A DNA stretch of 64,000 bases from Prochlorococcus marinus XMU1419 (GCF_017695955.1 NZ_JAAORO010000003.1:62001-126000), one strand, 5' to 3'; counted from the first letter of the stretch, positions 9,847 to 18,532 are shown. The notes: a model not told the origin generated them from the sequence alone. Translations and numbers: made by a program.

Positions 9847-10140
9847 TTACTTCTTATTTGATTGTTTACGACTAAACATCGCGAGCATTCGATCAGTCAC
9901 AAAGAAACCGCCTACAACATTGAAAAGAGCAAATCCAAGAGAAACTGAACCAATTATTAAAAGTGGTACGTTACCTTCTGCTTTTACAATTAAAGTCAAG
10001 GCTGCAAGCATCGTTATTCCTGAAATTGCATTTGCTCCACTCATTAGAGGTGTATGAAGAGTAGGAGGAACTTTTCCAATTAACTCGAGACCTAATAAAC
10101 TACCTAGTAAAAGAACCCAAAGAAGACTTATAAAAGACAT
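9847..10140 (-). CDS. pntA2: NAD(P) transhydrogenase subunit alpha, part 2 (membrane part)
   Basis: This 97-residue protein has about three hydrophobic helices and the conserved stretch HTPLMSGANAISGITML, matching the C-terminal membrane domain of PntA. In many cyanobacteria and some other bacteria the alpha subunit is split into a soluble NAD(H)-binding piece and this membrane piece. It sits 12 bases downstream of pntA1 and 8 bases upstream of pntB, so the three would be made together. Confidence 0.95.
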   Translation of the reverse strand: MSFISLLWVLLLGSLLGLELIGKVPPTLHTPLMSGANAISGITMLAALTLIVKAEGNVPLLIIGSVSLGFALFNVVGGFFVTDRMLAMFSRKQSNKK

Positions 10141-10152
10141 AATTTTAAAACC

Positions 10153-11283
10153 TCAATTTTCAAAAACTTTATTTTGAAGAACAACTCCTTGATCGCTTAA
10201 TAAACATCCAGAAATTAGTTCATCCTCTTTATCTAATTTAATTACACCATCTTTTATAAATGGTGTAATCAAAGATGTTAAGTTCTTAGCATAAAGTGAA
10301 CTTGCATCATAAGGAACTGAAGAGGGTAATTCGCCCGCTCCTATAAGTTTTACCCCATCTTTGATAATAGTTTCATTTGATTTTGTTCCTTCGCAGTTCC
10401 CTCCCTGAGAAACTGCTAAATCAATAACTACTGCTCCAGGCCTCATTTTTTCAATCATGGGTGAGTCTATTAAAACAGGGGCCTTTTTACCTAGAACTTG
10501 CGCAGTACATATAGCAACATCAGCTTCAGATAAATATTTAGTTAAAGTCGCCTTCTGTTTTGAGAGGAATTCGGGTGTTACAGCTTTTGCATAACCTCCT
10601 GCCTCTGCTGGCTTTTCCTCAACTTCAGGAAGTTCTATAAATCTTGCTCCGAGGGACTCTACTTGTTCTTTAACAGCAGGTCTAATATCAGATACAAATA
10701 CTATTGCTCCAAGTCTTTTCGCCGTCGCAACTGCCTGTAATCCTGCAACACCTCCACCAAGAACCACTACTTTTGCGGGTTGGACTGTCCCTGCTGCAGT
10801 CATAAGCATTGGGAAATATCTATCTAACTCACTTGCAGCCAAAAGAACTGCTTTATATCCAGCAATATTGGCCTGTGAAGAAAGAACATCAGAAGATTGA
10901 GCTCTACTAATCCTCGGAAGCAACTCTAGTGATAAAGCTGAAATCTTATTACTATTTATAATCCTAAGAAGCTCCTTGTTACCATATGGGTTAAGAAGAC
11001 CAAGAAGAACAGCGCCTTTCTTCAACTTAATTAAATTATCCTCTGATGGAGTTTGAACACAAAATATTAAGTCAGCTTCACCCCAAATTTTTTGATCTAC
11101 GTTGTTTATTATTGTTCCGCCCGATTCTTCATATGATAAGTCACTAAATCCTGATAATTTTCCTGCTGAACTTTCAATATAAACATCACATCCAAGGCTT
11201 TTTAATTTCTTTACCGCTTCTGGTGTAGCTGAAACTCTCCTTTCACCAGAGCTTGTTTCGGAAGGAATAAGTATCTTTGTCAA
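10153..11283 (-). CDS. pntA1: NAD(P) transhydrogenase subunit alpha, part 1 (NAD-binding)
   Basis: This 376-residue soluble protein is domain I of transhydrogenase. It is related to alanine dehydrogenase: the N-terminus reads IPSETSSGERRVSATPEAV, QSSDVLSSQANIAGYKAV lies near residue 133, the Rossmann motif VLGGGVAGLQAVATAKRLG lies near 172, and RPGAVVIDLAVSQGGN near 280. It begins the minus-strand operon pntA1-pntA2-pntB(-hydrolase). A 127-base region separates it from the divergent gene at 11411 and must hold both promoters. Confidence 0.96.
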   Translation of the reverse strand: MTKILIPSETSSGERRVSATPEAVKKLKSLGCDVYIESSAGKLSGFSDLSYEESGGTIINNVDQKIWGEADLIFCVQTPSEDNLIKLKKGAVLLGLLNPYGNKELLRIINSNKISALSLELLPRISRAQSSDVLSSQANIAGYKAVLLAASELDRYFPMLMTAAGTVQPAKVVVLGGGVAGLQAVATAKRLGAIVFVSDIRPAVKEQVESLGARFIELPEVEEKPAEAGGYAKAVTPEFLSKQKATLTKYLSEADVAICTAQVLGKKAPVLIDSPMIEKMRPGAVVIDLAVSQGGNCEGTKSNETIIKDGVKLIGAGELPSSVPYDASSLYAKNLTSLITPFIKDGVIKLDKEDELISGCLLSDQGVVLQNKVFEN

Positions 11284-11410
11284 TTTATTTATTTTTTTAA
11301 CATACTAAATATAAATTGAAGAAAGTCAAAAGTCTTGGATTTTTGTTAAAAATATATTTTCTTTTCTATAAAAAATAGCTATCTAGAATATATAAGTACT
11401 AATTAATCAA

Positions 11411-11989
11411 ATGAGTATAAAAGCGATCGAATGTCCTGATGGAGTGTGCCACAGTCATCATGGTGGTCATGCTGTTCCAAGGCAAACTATGCAGAAAAAT
11501 CTAGAAAAGCATGGTAAAGACTGGTGCGAGAAATTAGCAGAGAGAATTTATGAAATGTCAGTAGATACTTATTCACAGACAGTCATGCCCAGTCTACACT
11601 CGGCAGGTTGGCAGAGAAGACATTTAGATTGGGAATTTAAGCTGGCAGAAAATGATTCTGAACCAGATGAAGCTCTTGTTGAAGGAATTATTAATGCCAC
11701 AGAAAGCTTTCTAAGGAGTAGTGAGGTTCATCGATTATTTATTCAAGAATTAGTTCAGGGTACATTCGAGGAAGCAAATGATAAAAAAATAATTTCTAAA
11801 GCTATAAAATCTATCATTGAAGAAGAAATTGTTAGTTCACTAAGAGAAAAGAAAGAAACTCTTTTAAAGAAAATTTCCGCAAAATTAATAACAGAAGAAA
11901 AAGTTAGCGAGGAACTTGCATTAAATTCAGCTAAAGAGGGTTTTGAGGAAGTTGAAAGGCTACTTGCAAATCACAGCGAAGCAGTATAA
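11411..11989 (+). CDS. Conserved cyanobacterial-type hypothetical protein with Cys/His-rich N-terminus
   Basis: I do not recognise a named family in this 192-residue protein. The N-terminus carries two cysteines and a histidine cluster (ECPDGVCHSHHGGH, residues 7-20), suggestive of metal binding. The rest is predicted soluble and mostly helical, with a conserved-looking aromatic patch (HSAGWQRRHLDWEFKL, about residues 63-78) and a charged C-terminal helix. There is no signal peptide or membrane segment. It is divergent from the transhydrogenase operon and precedes a small protein and NTRC on the same strand. Confidence 0.65.
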   Translation: MSIKAIECPDGVCHSHHGGHAVPRQTMQKNLEKHGKDWCEKLAERIYEMSVDTYSQTVMPSLHSAGWQRRHLDWEFKLAENDSEPDEALVEGIINATESFLRSSEVHRLFIQELVQGTFEEANDKKIISKAIKSIIEEEIVSSLREKKETLLKKISAKLITEEKVSEELALNSAKEGFEEVERLLANHSEAV

Positions 11990-12143
11990 CTCTATTTCTT
12001 TGTATTTTCTTTATAATTCCCCCAAAAATTAGCTCAAATATAAATTAAAGATTAAATTATTGTTTGGAAGTACAAAGTTGTAACTTATTAGACAATACAC
12101 AGGCTCTTTGATGTGTTTATCTATATACAACTTAAATCTTTCA

Positions 12144-12368
12144 ATGGACAATTTCATTAGAAAAAGGATCGACATAGCGACCTGTTGGGCAACCAATAGA
12201 ATTTTAGCAATGGACACTTTAGAAAGGTATGAAGACAGTTATGCGATTGCAGAAGAATTTAGAGAGTGGATATTACATATTGGAGAAAAGAACGAAAATT
12301 TAAAAGATTCTGTTCTTAATTTCCCAACCGAATTAAAAAAGTTATTAGACCAAAAAGTCAACGATTAA
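12144..12368 (+). CDS. Small hypothetical protein upstream of NTRC
   Basis: From ATG 12144 the product is 74 residues, soluble and acidic/helical, beginning MDNFIRKRIDIATCWATNR and ending in LKKLLDQKVND. An in-frame ATG at 12108 would add 12 residues, but the added segment (MMCLSIYNLNLS) looks unlike the rest. No motif reveals a function. It is followed after 79 bases by the NTRC gene. Confidence 0.55.
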   Translation: MDNFIRKRIDIATCWATNRILAMDTLERYEDSYAIAEEFREWILHIGEKNENLKDSVLNFPTELKKLLDQKVND

Positions 12369-12447
12369 ATAATAAATCTACCGAGTGAAATCCGCCCTAC
12401 ATTATTTGGGTTTGTTTATTAGTATTAGTAGTGATATTAAAAAATAA

Positions 12448-13824
12448 ATGGAAAATAAAGAAAATACCTCAAACGTAGAAAACGTTGTAATTATAGGTTC
12501 TGGCCCTGCTGGTTATACAGCGGCAATATATGCAGCAAGAGCAAATCTTCAACCTTTGCTCGTAACAGGATTTAATTCTGGTGGAATTCCTGGTGGGCAA
12601 TTAATGACTACAACATTTGTTGAAAATTATCCAGGCTTCCCAGATGGTGTACTAGGTCCTGAGTTAATGGATCTAATGAAGGCTCAAGCAGAAAGATGGG
12701 GAACTAATTTATACGAAAGTGATGTTGTCTCAATAAATACTGATTCACATCCTTTTGAATTAAAGACTTTAGAAGGAACTATAAAATCTAACTCAATTAT
12801 TATTGCAACTGGAGCAAGTGCAAATAGATTAGGCGTGATAAATGAAGATAAATTTTGGAGTAAAGGAATAAGTGCTTGTGCAATATGTGATGGAGCGACG
12901 CCGCAATTTAGAGATGAAGAATTAGCTGTTATTGGAGGAGGAGACTCTGCATGTGAAGAAGCAGCATATCTCACAAAGTATGGAAGCAAAGTACATTTGA
13001 TTGTTAGGTCAGAAAAATTAAGGGCCAGCGCAGCAATGGTAGACAGAGTAAAAGCTAATCCAAAGATAGAAATTCATTGGAACACAAAAGTTGATAAAGC
13101 GGAAGGTTCTGAATGGCTTGAGAGAATAGAAACTATTCACTCTCAAGAAGGTAAAGGGGAAATCAATATTAAAGGTCTTTTTTACGCGATAGGGCACACA
13201 CCAAATACGAAGTTCTTAGGCAACAAAATTGATTTAGATAATAAAGGATATATTGCTTGTAAATCAGGAAGACCAGAAACATCTATTGAAGGCATCTTCG
13301 CAGCAGGCGATGTTGTTGATTCTGAGTGGAGACAAGGAGTTACCGCTGCAGGAACTGGATGCATGGCAGCATTAGCTACCGAAAGGTGGTTAGCAGAGAA
13401 AAACTTGGCAAAAACTATAGTCAGAGAAACACCAGAACCAGAAAAAAAACTTAATTCATCAGATTTTAATGAAGAAGAAGTTAATGAAGATACTTTCGAT
13501 TCAAATTCTGAATGGCAAAAAGGTAGTTATGCACTAAGGAAACTTTATCACGAGAGTAAAAAACCTATCTTAGTAATTTTTAGTTCCCCAAGCTGCGGCC
13601 CGTGTCATGTTTTAAAACCTCAGTTAAAAAGGGTAATCAAAGAACTTGATGGTGCAGTTCTTGGAGTTGAAATAGATATTGATAAAGATCAAGATATTGC
13701 AAAACAAGCTGGTATCAACGGCACACCAACAGTTCAACTTTTTAAAGAAAAATTATTAAAAAAACAATGGCAAGGTGTCAAACAAAGAAGTGAGTTTAAA
13801 GAAGCGATAAAAAATATTATCTAA
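12448..13824 (+). CDS. trxB: NADPH-thioredoxin reductase with fused thioredoxin domain (NTRC type)
   Basis: This 458-residue fusion joins an NADPH-dependent thioredoxin reductase (about residues 1-315) to a C-terminal thioredoxin domain (about 350-458). Visible features are the FAD-binding GSGPAGYTAAIYAARA, the redox-active CAIC near residue 145, the NADPH-binding GGGDSACEEAAYL, the FAD motif GIFAAGDVVDSEWRQG, and the thioredoxin active site CGPC near residue 386. NTRC proteins of chloroplasts and some cyanobacteria pass NADPH electrons to 2-Cys peroxiredoxin. Both CxxC pairs are intact, so it should be active in both domains. The linker (about 320-350) is acidic. Confidence 0.95.
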   Translation: MENKENTSNVENVVIIGSGPAGYTAAIYAARANLQPLLVTGFNSGGIPGGQLMTTTFVENYPGFPDGVLGPELMDLMKAQAERWGTNLYESDVVSINTDSHPFELKTLEGTIKSNSIIIATGASANRLGVINEDKFWSKGISACAICDGATPQFRDEELAVIGGGDSACEEAAYLTKYGSKVHLIVRSEKLRASAAMVDRVKANPKIEIHWNTKVDKAEGSEWLERIETIHSQEGKGEINIKGLFYAIGHTPNTKFLGNKIDLDNKGYIACKSGRPETSIEGIFAAGDVVDSEWRQGVTAAGTGCMAALATERWLAEKNLAKTIVRETPEPEKKLNSSDFNEEEVNEDTFDSNSEWQKGSYALRKLYHESKKPILVIFSSPSCGPCHVLKPQLKRVIKELDGAVLGVEIDIDKDQDIAKQAGINGTPTVQLFKEKLLKKQWQGVKQRSEFKEAIKNII

Positions 13825-13833
13825 ATTAACTGT

Positions 13834-14100
13834 TTACTTATTATTCCTCTTAGGATTGTTTTTATTGGTTGTAGGTTTAGCACCACCTGCATTTCTTTCT
13901 CTATAAGTTATCCTCCCTCTAGAAAGATCATAAGGACTTATTTCAACTAAGACTTTGTCCCCAGCTAATAATTTAATTCTGAATTTAGTCAATTTACCTG
14001 CAGCTCTACATAAACATTGATGTCCTTCAGGTTGCTCTAAGGTAACCAAATAAAAACCATTTCCCTGCTCTTTTTCTATTACACCCGAAGTTTCAATCAT
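13834..14100 (-). CDS. infA: Translation initiation factor IF-1 or IF-1-like paralogue
   Basis: The 88-residue product is an OB-fold S1-like protein matching IF-1 along its length: GDKVLVEISPYDLSRGRITYRER is close to the IF-1 C-terminal core, which helps IF-2 and IF-3 at the ribosomal A site. It differs from ribosomal-operon cyanobacterial IF-1 in the first half (HQCLCRAAGKLTKF where ordinary IF-1 has a HISGK-type stretch) and has a basic Asn/Lys tail. It may therefore be a second, divergent IF-1. It converges on the NTRC gene with a 9-base gap. Confidence 0.8.
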   Translation of the reverse strand: MIETSGVIEKEQGNGFYLVTLEQPEGHQCLCRAAGKLTKFRIKLLAGDKVLVEISPYDLSRGRITYRERNAGGAKPTTNKNNPKRNNK

Positions 14101-14192
14101 TAATTAATCTTTTACTAAGTACATATTATCAGAAAAAGATTGGCCAAAATTGATTTAAAAAAAATTACATACGTAAAAATATGCAATTCAAT

Positions 14193-14405
14193 TCAAATTG
14201 AAAATTTAATTTCATTAATTATTTGAAGTTGTCCATAGTAAAAATTTGCTTTCGCAATTTTTTCAGAATCTTCTAATTGATCAAAAAAAACAAACCCAAG
14301 GCTTTCCCATAATGAAGATCCGCAAACATTATTCAATTCATTTTTTGCTTCTTTTGCAAAATTATCTAGTTTTCGTTCAAGGTTTTTAAACTTAGAAACA
14401 GACAT
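14193..14405 (-). CDS. Small hypothetical protein
   Basis: This is a 70-residue soluble protein from ATG 14405, starting MSVSKFKNLERKLDNFAKEA; a longer version from 14432 adds nine residues. It looks helical at the N-terminus, contains one Cys and an aromatic stretch (SLWESLGFVFFDQLED), and has no recognisable motif. It lies between ycf39 and the IF-1-like gene, on the same strand as both. Confidence 0.5.
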   Translation of the reverse strand: MSVSKFKNLERKLDNFAKEAKNELNNVCGSSLWESLGFVFFDQLEDSEKIAKANFYYGQLQIINEIKFSI

Positions 14406-14461
14406 AGGTTGATAATATTTAATATAGTACAAATATACTATCTAATTCTAAAATTGCAATA

Positions 14462-15424
14462 TTAAAAAGGTAATCTCTTTTTTTCTTCAATATTAAGATC
14501 TGCTTCCATTTCCCTTAATCTTTTAAGTATTTGTTGATAGTACTCCTTAATATAACTCTCTAGTGAGGTCATATCCTCTTTTTTAAGTTCCAATATTTCG
14601 TAAGTTTTGCTCATGTCAGCATCTAATGATTCTCCACTACTAGTTACTTCAGCGAAAGCTAATCTTTCAGCAACATTTAAAGAGTCTTGGAAAAAAGAAA
14701 CTACTGTTTGAGTGACCTTAATCAGGAAGGGTGAAACCCTAAAAATTTTAGCTTTCTTTTCGCTAAATTTTTCACATAGAGATATTACTTCGTTTGAATC
14801 CCATGCTTTAGGACCAACTAATGGCAATGATGTTCTATGAGTTTTTGAATTATTAACTGATGAGACAATAACTTTTGCCATGTCTTGAGTATTCATGTAT
14901 GCAATTTTAGTTGGAGTGCCACTCATCCAAACTGCTTGACTATCTAAAATTGGTATGGCAAATTGACCTATTATTCCTTGCATAAAAGCTGCACATTTGA
15001 AGATTGTATAGTCTAAATCGGACTTCTCAAGAAGTTTTTCAGTACAGTATTTAATATCCATTAATGGAACATTTCTGAATTTTTCTGTTAAAAGTATTGA
15101 AAGGAATATAACTCTTTTTACATTTAAAGATTCACATGCATTGAATAAGTTGACTTTCCCATCCCAATCAATTTGGTAAATACTCTTAGGATCATCTGGT
15201 TTACTGGTAGCAGCGTCAATAACAACTTCAATATCTTGCAATGCATATTCAATATCAGAAGAATTCAATAAATTACCTTTTGTCAGCTCACATCCCCATT
15301 CTTGAAGGAAAGAAGCTTTTCTTGGGTTTCTAACAAAGCATCTTACCTCGTGTCCATCTTCTACTGCTTGCTTTGCTATTTGTCTACCTAGTGTTCCTGT
15401 AGCTCCTACTAAAAGAATCTTCAT
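14462..15424 (-). CDS. ycf39: Ycf39/HCF244-type NAD(P)-binding photosystem II assembly factor
   Basis: The 320-residue product is an atypical short-chain dehydrogenase of the NmrA-like/Ycf39 family. It has the N-terminal dinucleotide-binding motif GATGTLGRQIAKQA (residues 7-20), RCFVRNPRKASFLQEWG and NLFNACESLNVKRVIFLS. Ycf39 and plant HCF244 act with high-light-inducible proteins in delivering chlorophyll to newly made D1 during PSII assembly. It follows petM by 57 bases on the same strand. Length and motifs are normal for the family. Confidence 0.93.
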   Translation of the reverse strand: MKILLVGATGTLGRQIAKQAVEDGHEVRCFVRNPRKASFLQEWGCELTKGNLLNSSDIEYALQDIEVVIDAATSKPDDPKSIYQIDWDGKVNLFNACESLNVKRVIFLSILLTEKFRNVPLMDIKYCTEKLLEKSDLDYTIFKCAAFMQGIIGQFAIPILDSQAVWMSGTPTKIAYMNTQDMAKVIVSSVNNSKTHRTSLPLVGPKAWDSNEVISLCEKFSEKKAKIFRVSPFLIKVTQTVVSFFQDSLNVAERLAFAEVTSSGESLDADMSKTYEILELKKEDMTSLESYIKEYYQQILKRLREMEADLNIEEKKRLPF

Positions 15425-15481
15425 ATTTAAGATTTACTTAACCTGTAGAACATAACTCAATTTATTATGTATTCGTGAGAA

Positions 15482-15580
15482 TCAATCCCCCTGAAACTTT
15501 AATAAAAGTGCACCACCAACCAATCCTATAGGTATGAGTATCCAAAAAACTGCTGCAATACTAAAAATTTCTTTAGCCAT
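15482..15580 (-). CDS. petM: Cytochrome b6-f complex subunit 7 (PetM)
   Basis: A 32-residue ORF on the minus strand runs from ATG 15580 to TGA 15482. It reads [17 protein letters not shown] at the start and ends ALLLKFQGD. This single membrane helix with a short polar tail is the PetM subunit that stabilises the cytochrome b6f complex. It is too short for most ORF calls. It sits just upstream of ycf39 in the same orientation, so the two may share a transcript. Confidence 0.92.
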
Positions 15581-15673
15581 AATAAAATTCAATCATTATT
15601 ATAATTTACATTCAATATACATTTTTTTGTTGAAAAAGTAGATAATGCAAATATCTTGAAAATTTTTGAACAT

Positions 15674-16621
15674 ATGGAAAATAATCAAAAAAAAGAAAAT
15701 ATTAACTTTACTAATTACTGGATTTGGAATGGTTTTAAAATTTGTTGGAATGCTGTAGGCGAAGAAAATGAAATTCCAATTATATTTCTCCATGGATTTG
15801 GTGCTAGTAGAAAACATTGGAGAAACAATTTAGGATATTTTGCGAAAAAGAATTATGCCGCATATTCATTAGATTTACTAGGATTTGGGGATTCAGATCA
15901 ACCTGGTATAAGACAAATTGGAAAACTAAATAATGAGATTTGGTGTAATCAAGTTAGAGATTTTATTGCGCAGGTCATCAGACCAAAGAGTACTAAAAAA
16001 GTAATCCTAATTGGCAATTCTCTTGGATCATTAGTGGCTTTAACATGTGCTGTTTCATTAGAAGACCAGATTGCAACAGTTATTGCATCACCTTTACCAG
16101 ATCAAATTCAAGAAAATAAAAAAACTAAAATAATAGATAAACCATTATTAAAAAATTTCAATGATAAATTCATAACTATATTTTTTATATTTTTCCCTCT
16201 AGAGATTATTTTATTTTTAATAACCAAACTAAGGGTTATTAGACTGGGTCTTAATTCTGCCTATTTTAAAAAAGACAACATTGATCGTGAACTAATAGAT
16301 TTAGTAACGAAGCCAGTTTTAAGGAGGACTTCAGCAAGATCATTAAGAGCAATGTGTATTGGAATGTCTTCGAGAGATGAAAAGTTAAAAGCCTCCTACC
16401 TTTTAGGAAAACTTAGTGCTTCAAAAAAAGTTCCTTTTTTATTAATTTGGGGCGACAAGGATAATTTCATACCTTTGTTTCTTGGTAAAAAGATTGCAAA
16501 TTTCTACAGATGGGTAAAATTAAAAATAGTATCCAACTCAGGGCATTGTATACATGATGAAGATCCTTCAGTATTCAATAAAATCTCATACGAATGGATT
16601 AGAGATTTAAAAACCTTTTAA
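15674..16621 (+). CDS. Alpha/beta hydrolase
   Basis: From ATG 15674 this is a 315-residue alpha/beta hydrolase; an upstream TTG (15656) would add six residues. It has LHGFGASRKHWRNN near residue 37 (oxyanion hole), the nucleophile elbow GNSLGSLVALT near 114, the acid residue in WGDKDNFIP near 264 and the catalytic His in NSGHCIHDEDP near 288. A hydrophobic patch near residues 165-185 could be a lid or membrane contact. Similar cyanobacterial proteins are common, but the substrate is unknown. It is followed after 3 bases by ilvH. Confidence 0.85.
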   Translation: MENNQKKENINFTNYWIWNGFKICWNAVGEENEIPIIFLHGFGASRKHWRNNLGYFAKKNYAAYSLDLLGFGDSDQPGIRQIGKLNNEIWCNQVRDFIAQVIRPKSTKKVILIGNSLGSLVALTCAVSLEDQIATVIASPLPDQIQENKKTKIIDKPLLKNFNDKFITIFFIFFPLEIILFLITKLRVIRLGLNSAYFKKDNIDRELIDLVTKPVLRRTSARSLRAMCIGMSSRDEKLKASYLLGKLSASKKVPFLLIWGDKDNFIPLFLGKKIANFYRWVKLKIVSNSGHCIHDEDPSVFNKISYEWIRDLKTF

Positions 16622-16624
16622 AAT

Positions 16625-17149
16625 ATGAAACATACATTATCAGTTCTCGTTGAAGACGAATCTGGAGCTTTAAGTAGAATCTCAGGACTTTTTGCGAGAA
16701 GGGGCTTTAACATAGATAGCCTCGCTGTTGGTCCAGCAGAAACTAAAGGAATTTCAAGACTAACTATGGTAGTAGAAGGTGACGATGAAACTCTTCAACA
16801 GATGACTAAGCAACTCAATAAATTATTTAATGTTCTTGGAGTTGTGGATCTTACAAATATGGCAGCTGTTGAGAGGGAATTGATGTTACTAAAAGTTTCA
16901 TCAAAGGAAGATACAAGAAGTAATATCTTAGATTTAGTTCAAATATTCCGTGCAAAAGTTGTTGATGTATCAGATATAGCCCTAACCCTAGAAGTGGTTG
17001 GGGATCCTGGGAAGTTAGTTGCTTTAGAGAAATTACTCGAACCTTATGGAATTCTTGAAATAGCGAGAACTGGCAAGGTGGCTCTTAAGCGCTCTTCAGG
17101 AGTTAATACAGAAATGTTAAAAATAAATAAATATTCTCTAGAAATTTAA
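16625..17149 (+). CDS. ilvH: Acetolactate synthase small (regulatory) subunit
   Basis: The 174-residue protein is the regulatory subunit of acetohydroxyacid synthase, the first enzyme of valine, leucine and isoleucine synthesis. An N-terminal ACT domain carries [20 protein letters not shown], followed by the diagnostic [17 protein letters not shown] and a C-terminal domain with VVGDPGKL. The catalytic subunit is not in the window. Its 3' end overlaps the convergent cyclophilin-like gene by 3-4 bases. Confidence 0.96.
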   Translation: MKHTLSVLVEDESGALSRISGLFARRGFNIDSLAVGPAETKGISRLTMVVEGDDETLQQMTKQLNKLFNVLGVVDLTNMAAVERELMLLKVSSKEDTRSNILDLVQIFRAKVVDVSDIALTLEVVGDPGKLVALEKLLEPYGILEIARTGKVALKRSSGVNTEMLKINKYSLEI

Positions 17150-17796
17150 TTATGTATTTTTACTCCAATTATTAGATCTTCTTTCTTAATTTTTTCAAGT
17201 ACATCAAAACCTTTTATAATTTTCCCAAAAATTGAATATCTACCGTCTAGTTCTGGTATTTTATCCGTTACAAAAAAAAATTCAGTAGATGAGGACTTAT
17301 TCTTTCCACTTTTAACCATAGCAATTGAACCTTTCTCAAAGGTATAAATTAAGTTTTCTAATTCAAAAGGATTTTTTATTTGATAATTATATCTTGGTTT
17401 TTTTTCTTCTTTGAATTTAATCTCTAATGGTATTGATAAACTTCTCTTGTTCAAGGTTAGATTTCTTTCAGGATAAAATTTATTTTTCGGATTAATACCA
17501 CCCATAATAAAACTTACTTGGGGGTAGTTGATGACTTTGTAAAATTTTTGATTTAAGTAAAATTTTTTTTCTATATTTTCCAGAAAGTTTGATACTGTTA
17601 TTGGGTTATCTTTACCATATAACTTAACCTCAAGTTCACCTTTTGAAGTCACAAAAGATATCACTTTGTTATCTGCAATACACCTTAATTTAAGTTTTTG
17701 GCAGTAATAATTTGAATCAATCTTATTTTTAAAACTACATGCTGATATTAAAAATAAAACATTAATTAAAGATAATGCTTTTAATGGAAATTTTAT
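17146..17796 (-). CDS. Cyclophilin-type peptidyl-prolyl isomerase-like lipoprotein, apparent ATA start
   Basis: The conserved part is a cyclophilin-fold domain: [32 protein letters not shown] and [12 protein letters not shown] correspond to the FMIQGGD, ANAG..SQFFI and LDGKYTVFG landmarks. The catalytic Arg of the FHR motif appears to be Lys (KFYKVI), so activity is uncertain. The first canonical start is GTG 17664, but the frame stays open upstream for 44 codons and encodes a textbook lipoprotein signal, [20 protein letters not shown], with lipobox LISAC. The only position that fits is ATA at 17796-17794, seven bases after GGAGG and overlapping the ycf4 stop as ATAA. From there the protein has 216 residues. 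Confidence 0.75.
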   Translation of the reverse strand: MKFPLKALSLINVLFLISACSFKNKIDSNYYCQKLKLRCIADNKVISFVTSKGELEVKLYGKDNPITVSNFLENIEKKFYLNQKFYKVINYPQVSFIMGGINPKNKFYPERNLTLNKRSLSIPLEIKFKEEKKPRYNYQIKNPFELENLIYTFEKGSIAMVKSGKNKSSSTEFFFVTDKIPELDGRYSIFGKIIKGFDVLEKIKKEDLIIGVKIHN

Positions 17797-18350
17797 TTTA
17801 AACCCTCCAAATTAACATTCAAAAATTTAGCTAGACGAGCTCCTTCTTCTTCAACTTGAAGTAGTGGTTTAAGTTCACCTGCTCCACTAAGGGGGAGAGG
17901 TTTTTTTCTACCTTTTAGTACTAATGCAATTCTCCTTCTAGGATTAAATCCCTCACTTATGTCCAACTTAACTGATTTAATTTCATCGAAATTTAATTTA
18001 ACTTCAATGTCTTTAAATAAACCTTTTCTTTTTATTTCTACAGATTTTGATGATTTATCAAAAGAATTACTTCCTGAACCAAAGTTTATGTAAACCAAAT
18101 ACCATAAGTAAAAATTCAATAAATTTGCAATTACTCCGTATGCTCCCATTATTATTCCTTGAGGTATAAACAATAAACTTGAAGGATTTCCTAAAGGTAA
18201 AAGATCCCTTCCTGTATAGCTAGATACAGAAGCCAAAAGGAATCCAATACCTCCTATAGTCAACATTCCTCCAATAATATAATTTGAAATTTTTCTTGAT
18301 CCACCAATTTTTTGTTCGATTTTATCGAATGACGTGAGGTCTGAATTCAT
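17793..18350 (-). CDS. ycf4: Photosystem I assembly protein Ycf4
   Basis: The 185-residue product has two N-terminal membrane helices (about residues 22-45 and 65-90) and a soluble C-terminal domain. Ycf4 landmarks include GSRKISNY, SYTGRDLLPLGNPSSLLFIPQGIIMGAYG split across the helices, and NPRRRIALVLKGRKKPLPL. Ycf4 is a thylakoid protein that promotes photosystem I assembly; it is helpful but not essential in cyanobacteria. Its stop codon overlaps the proposed ATA start of the downstream lipoprotein gene. Confidence 0.95.
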   Translation of the reverse strand: MNSDLTSFDKIEQKIGGSRKISNYIIGGMLTIGGIGFLLASVSSYTGRDLLPLGNPSSLLFIPQGIIMGAYGVIANLLNFYLWYLVYINFGSGSNSFDKSSKSVEIKRKGLFKDIEVKLNFDEIKSVKLDISEGFNPRRRIALVLKGRKKPLPLSGAGELKPLLQVEEEGARLAKFLNVNLEGLK

Positions 18351-18532
18351 TTTTATCTTTTTTTAGAGCCTAATTCAGATAATTTAACAAACTAAGGGAG
18401 TATTCTTACCTAATTTTTAATAAAAAAGTCAGGAAAGCTTTACAAGGCATTTCAGATATACAAATATTTCCCCACATTACTCTCAATCTTTGTTACAGTC
18501 ACTGCGTATCCCGAAGCTAAAAACGATTTCTC

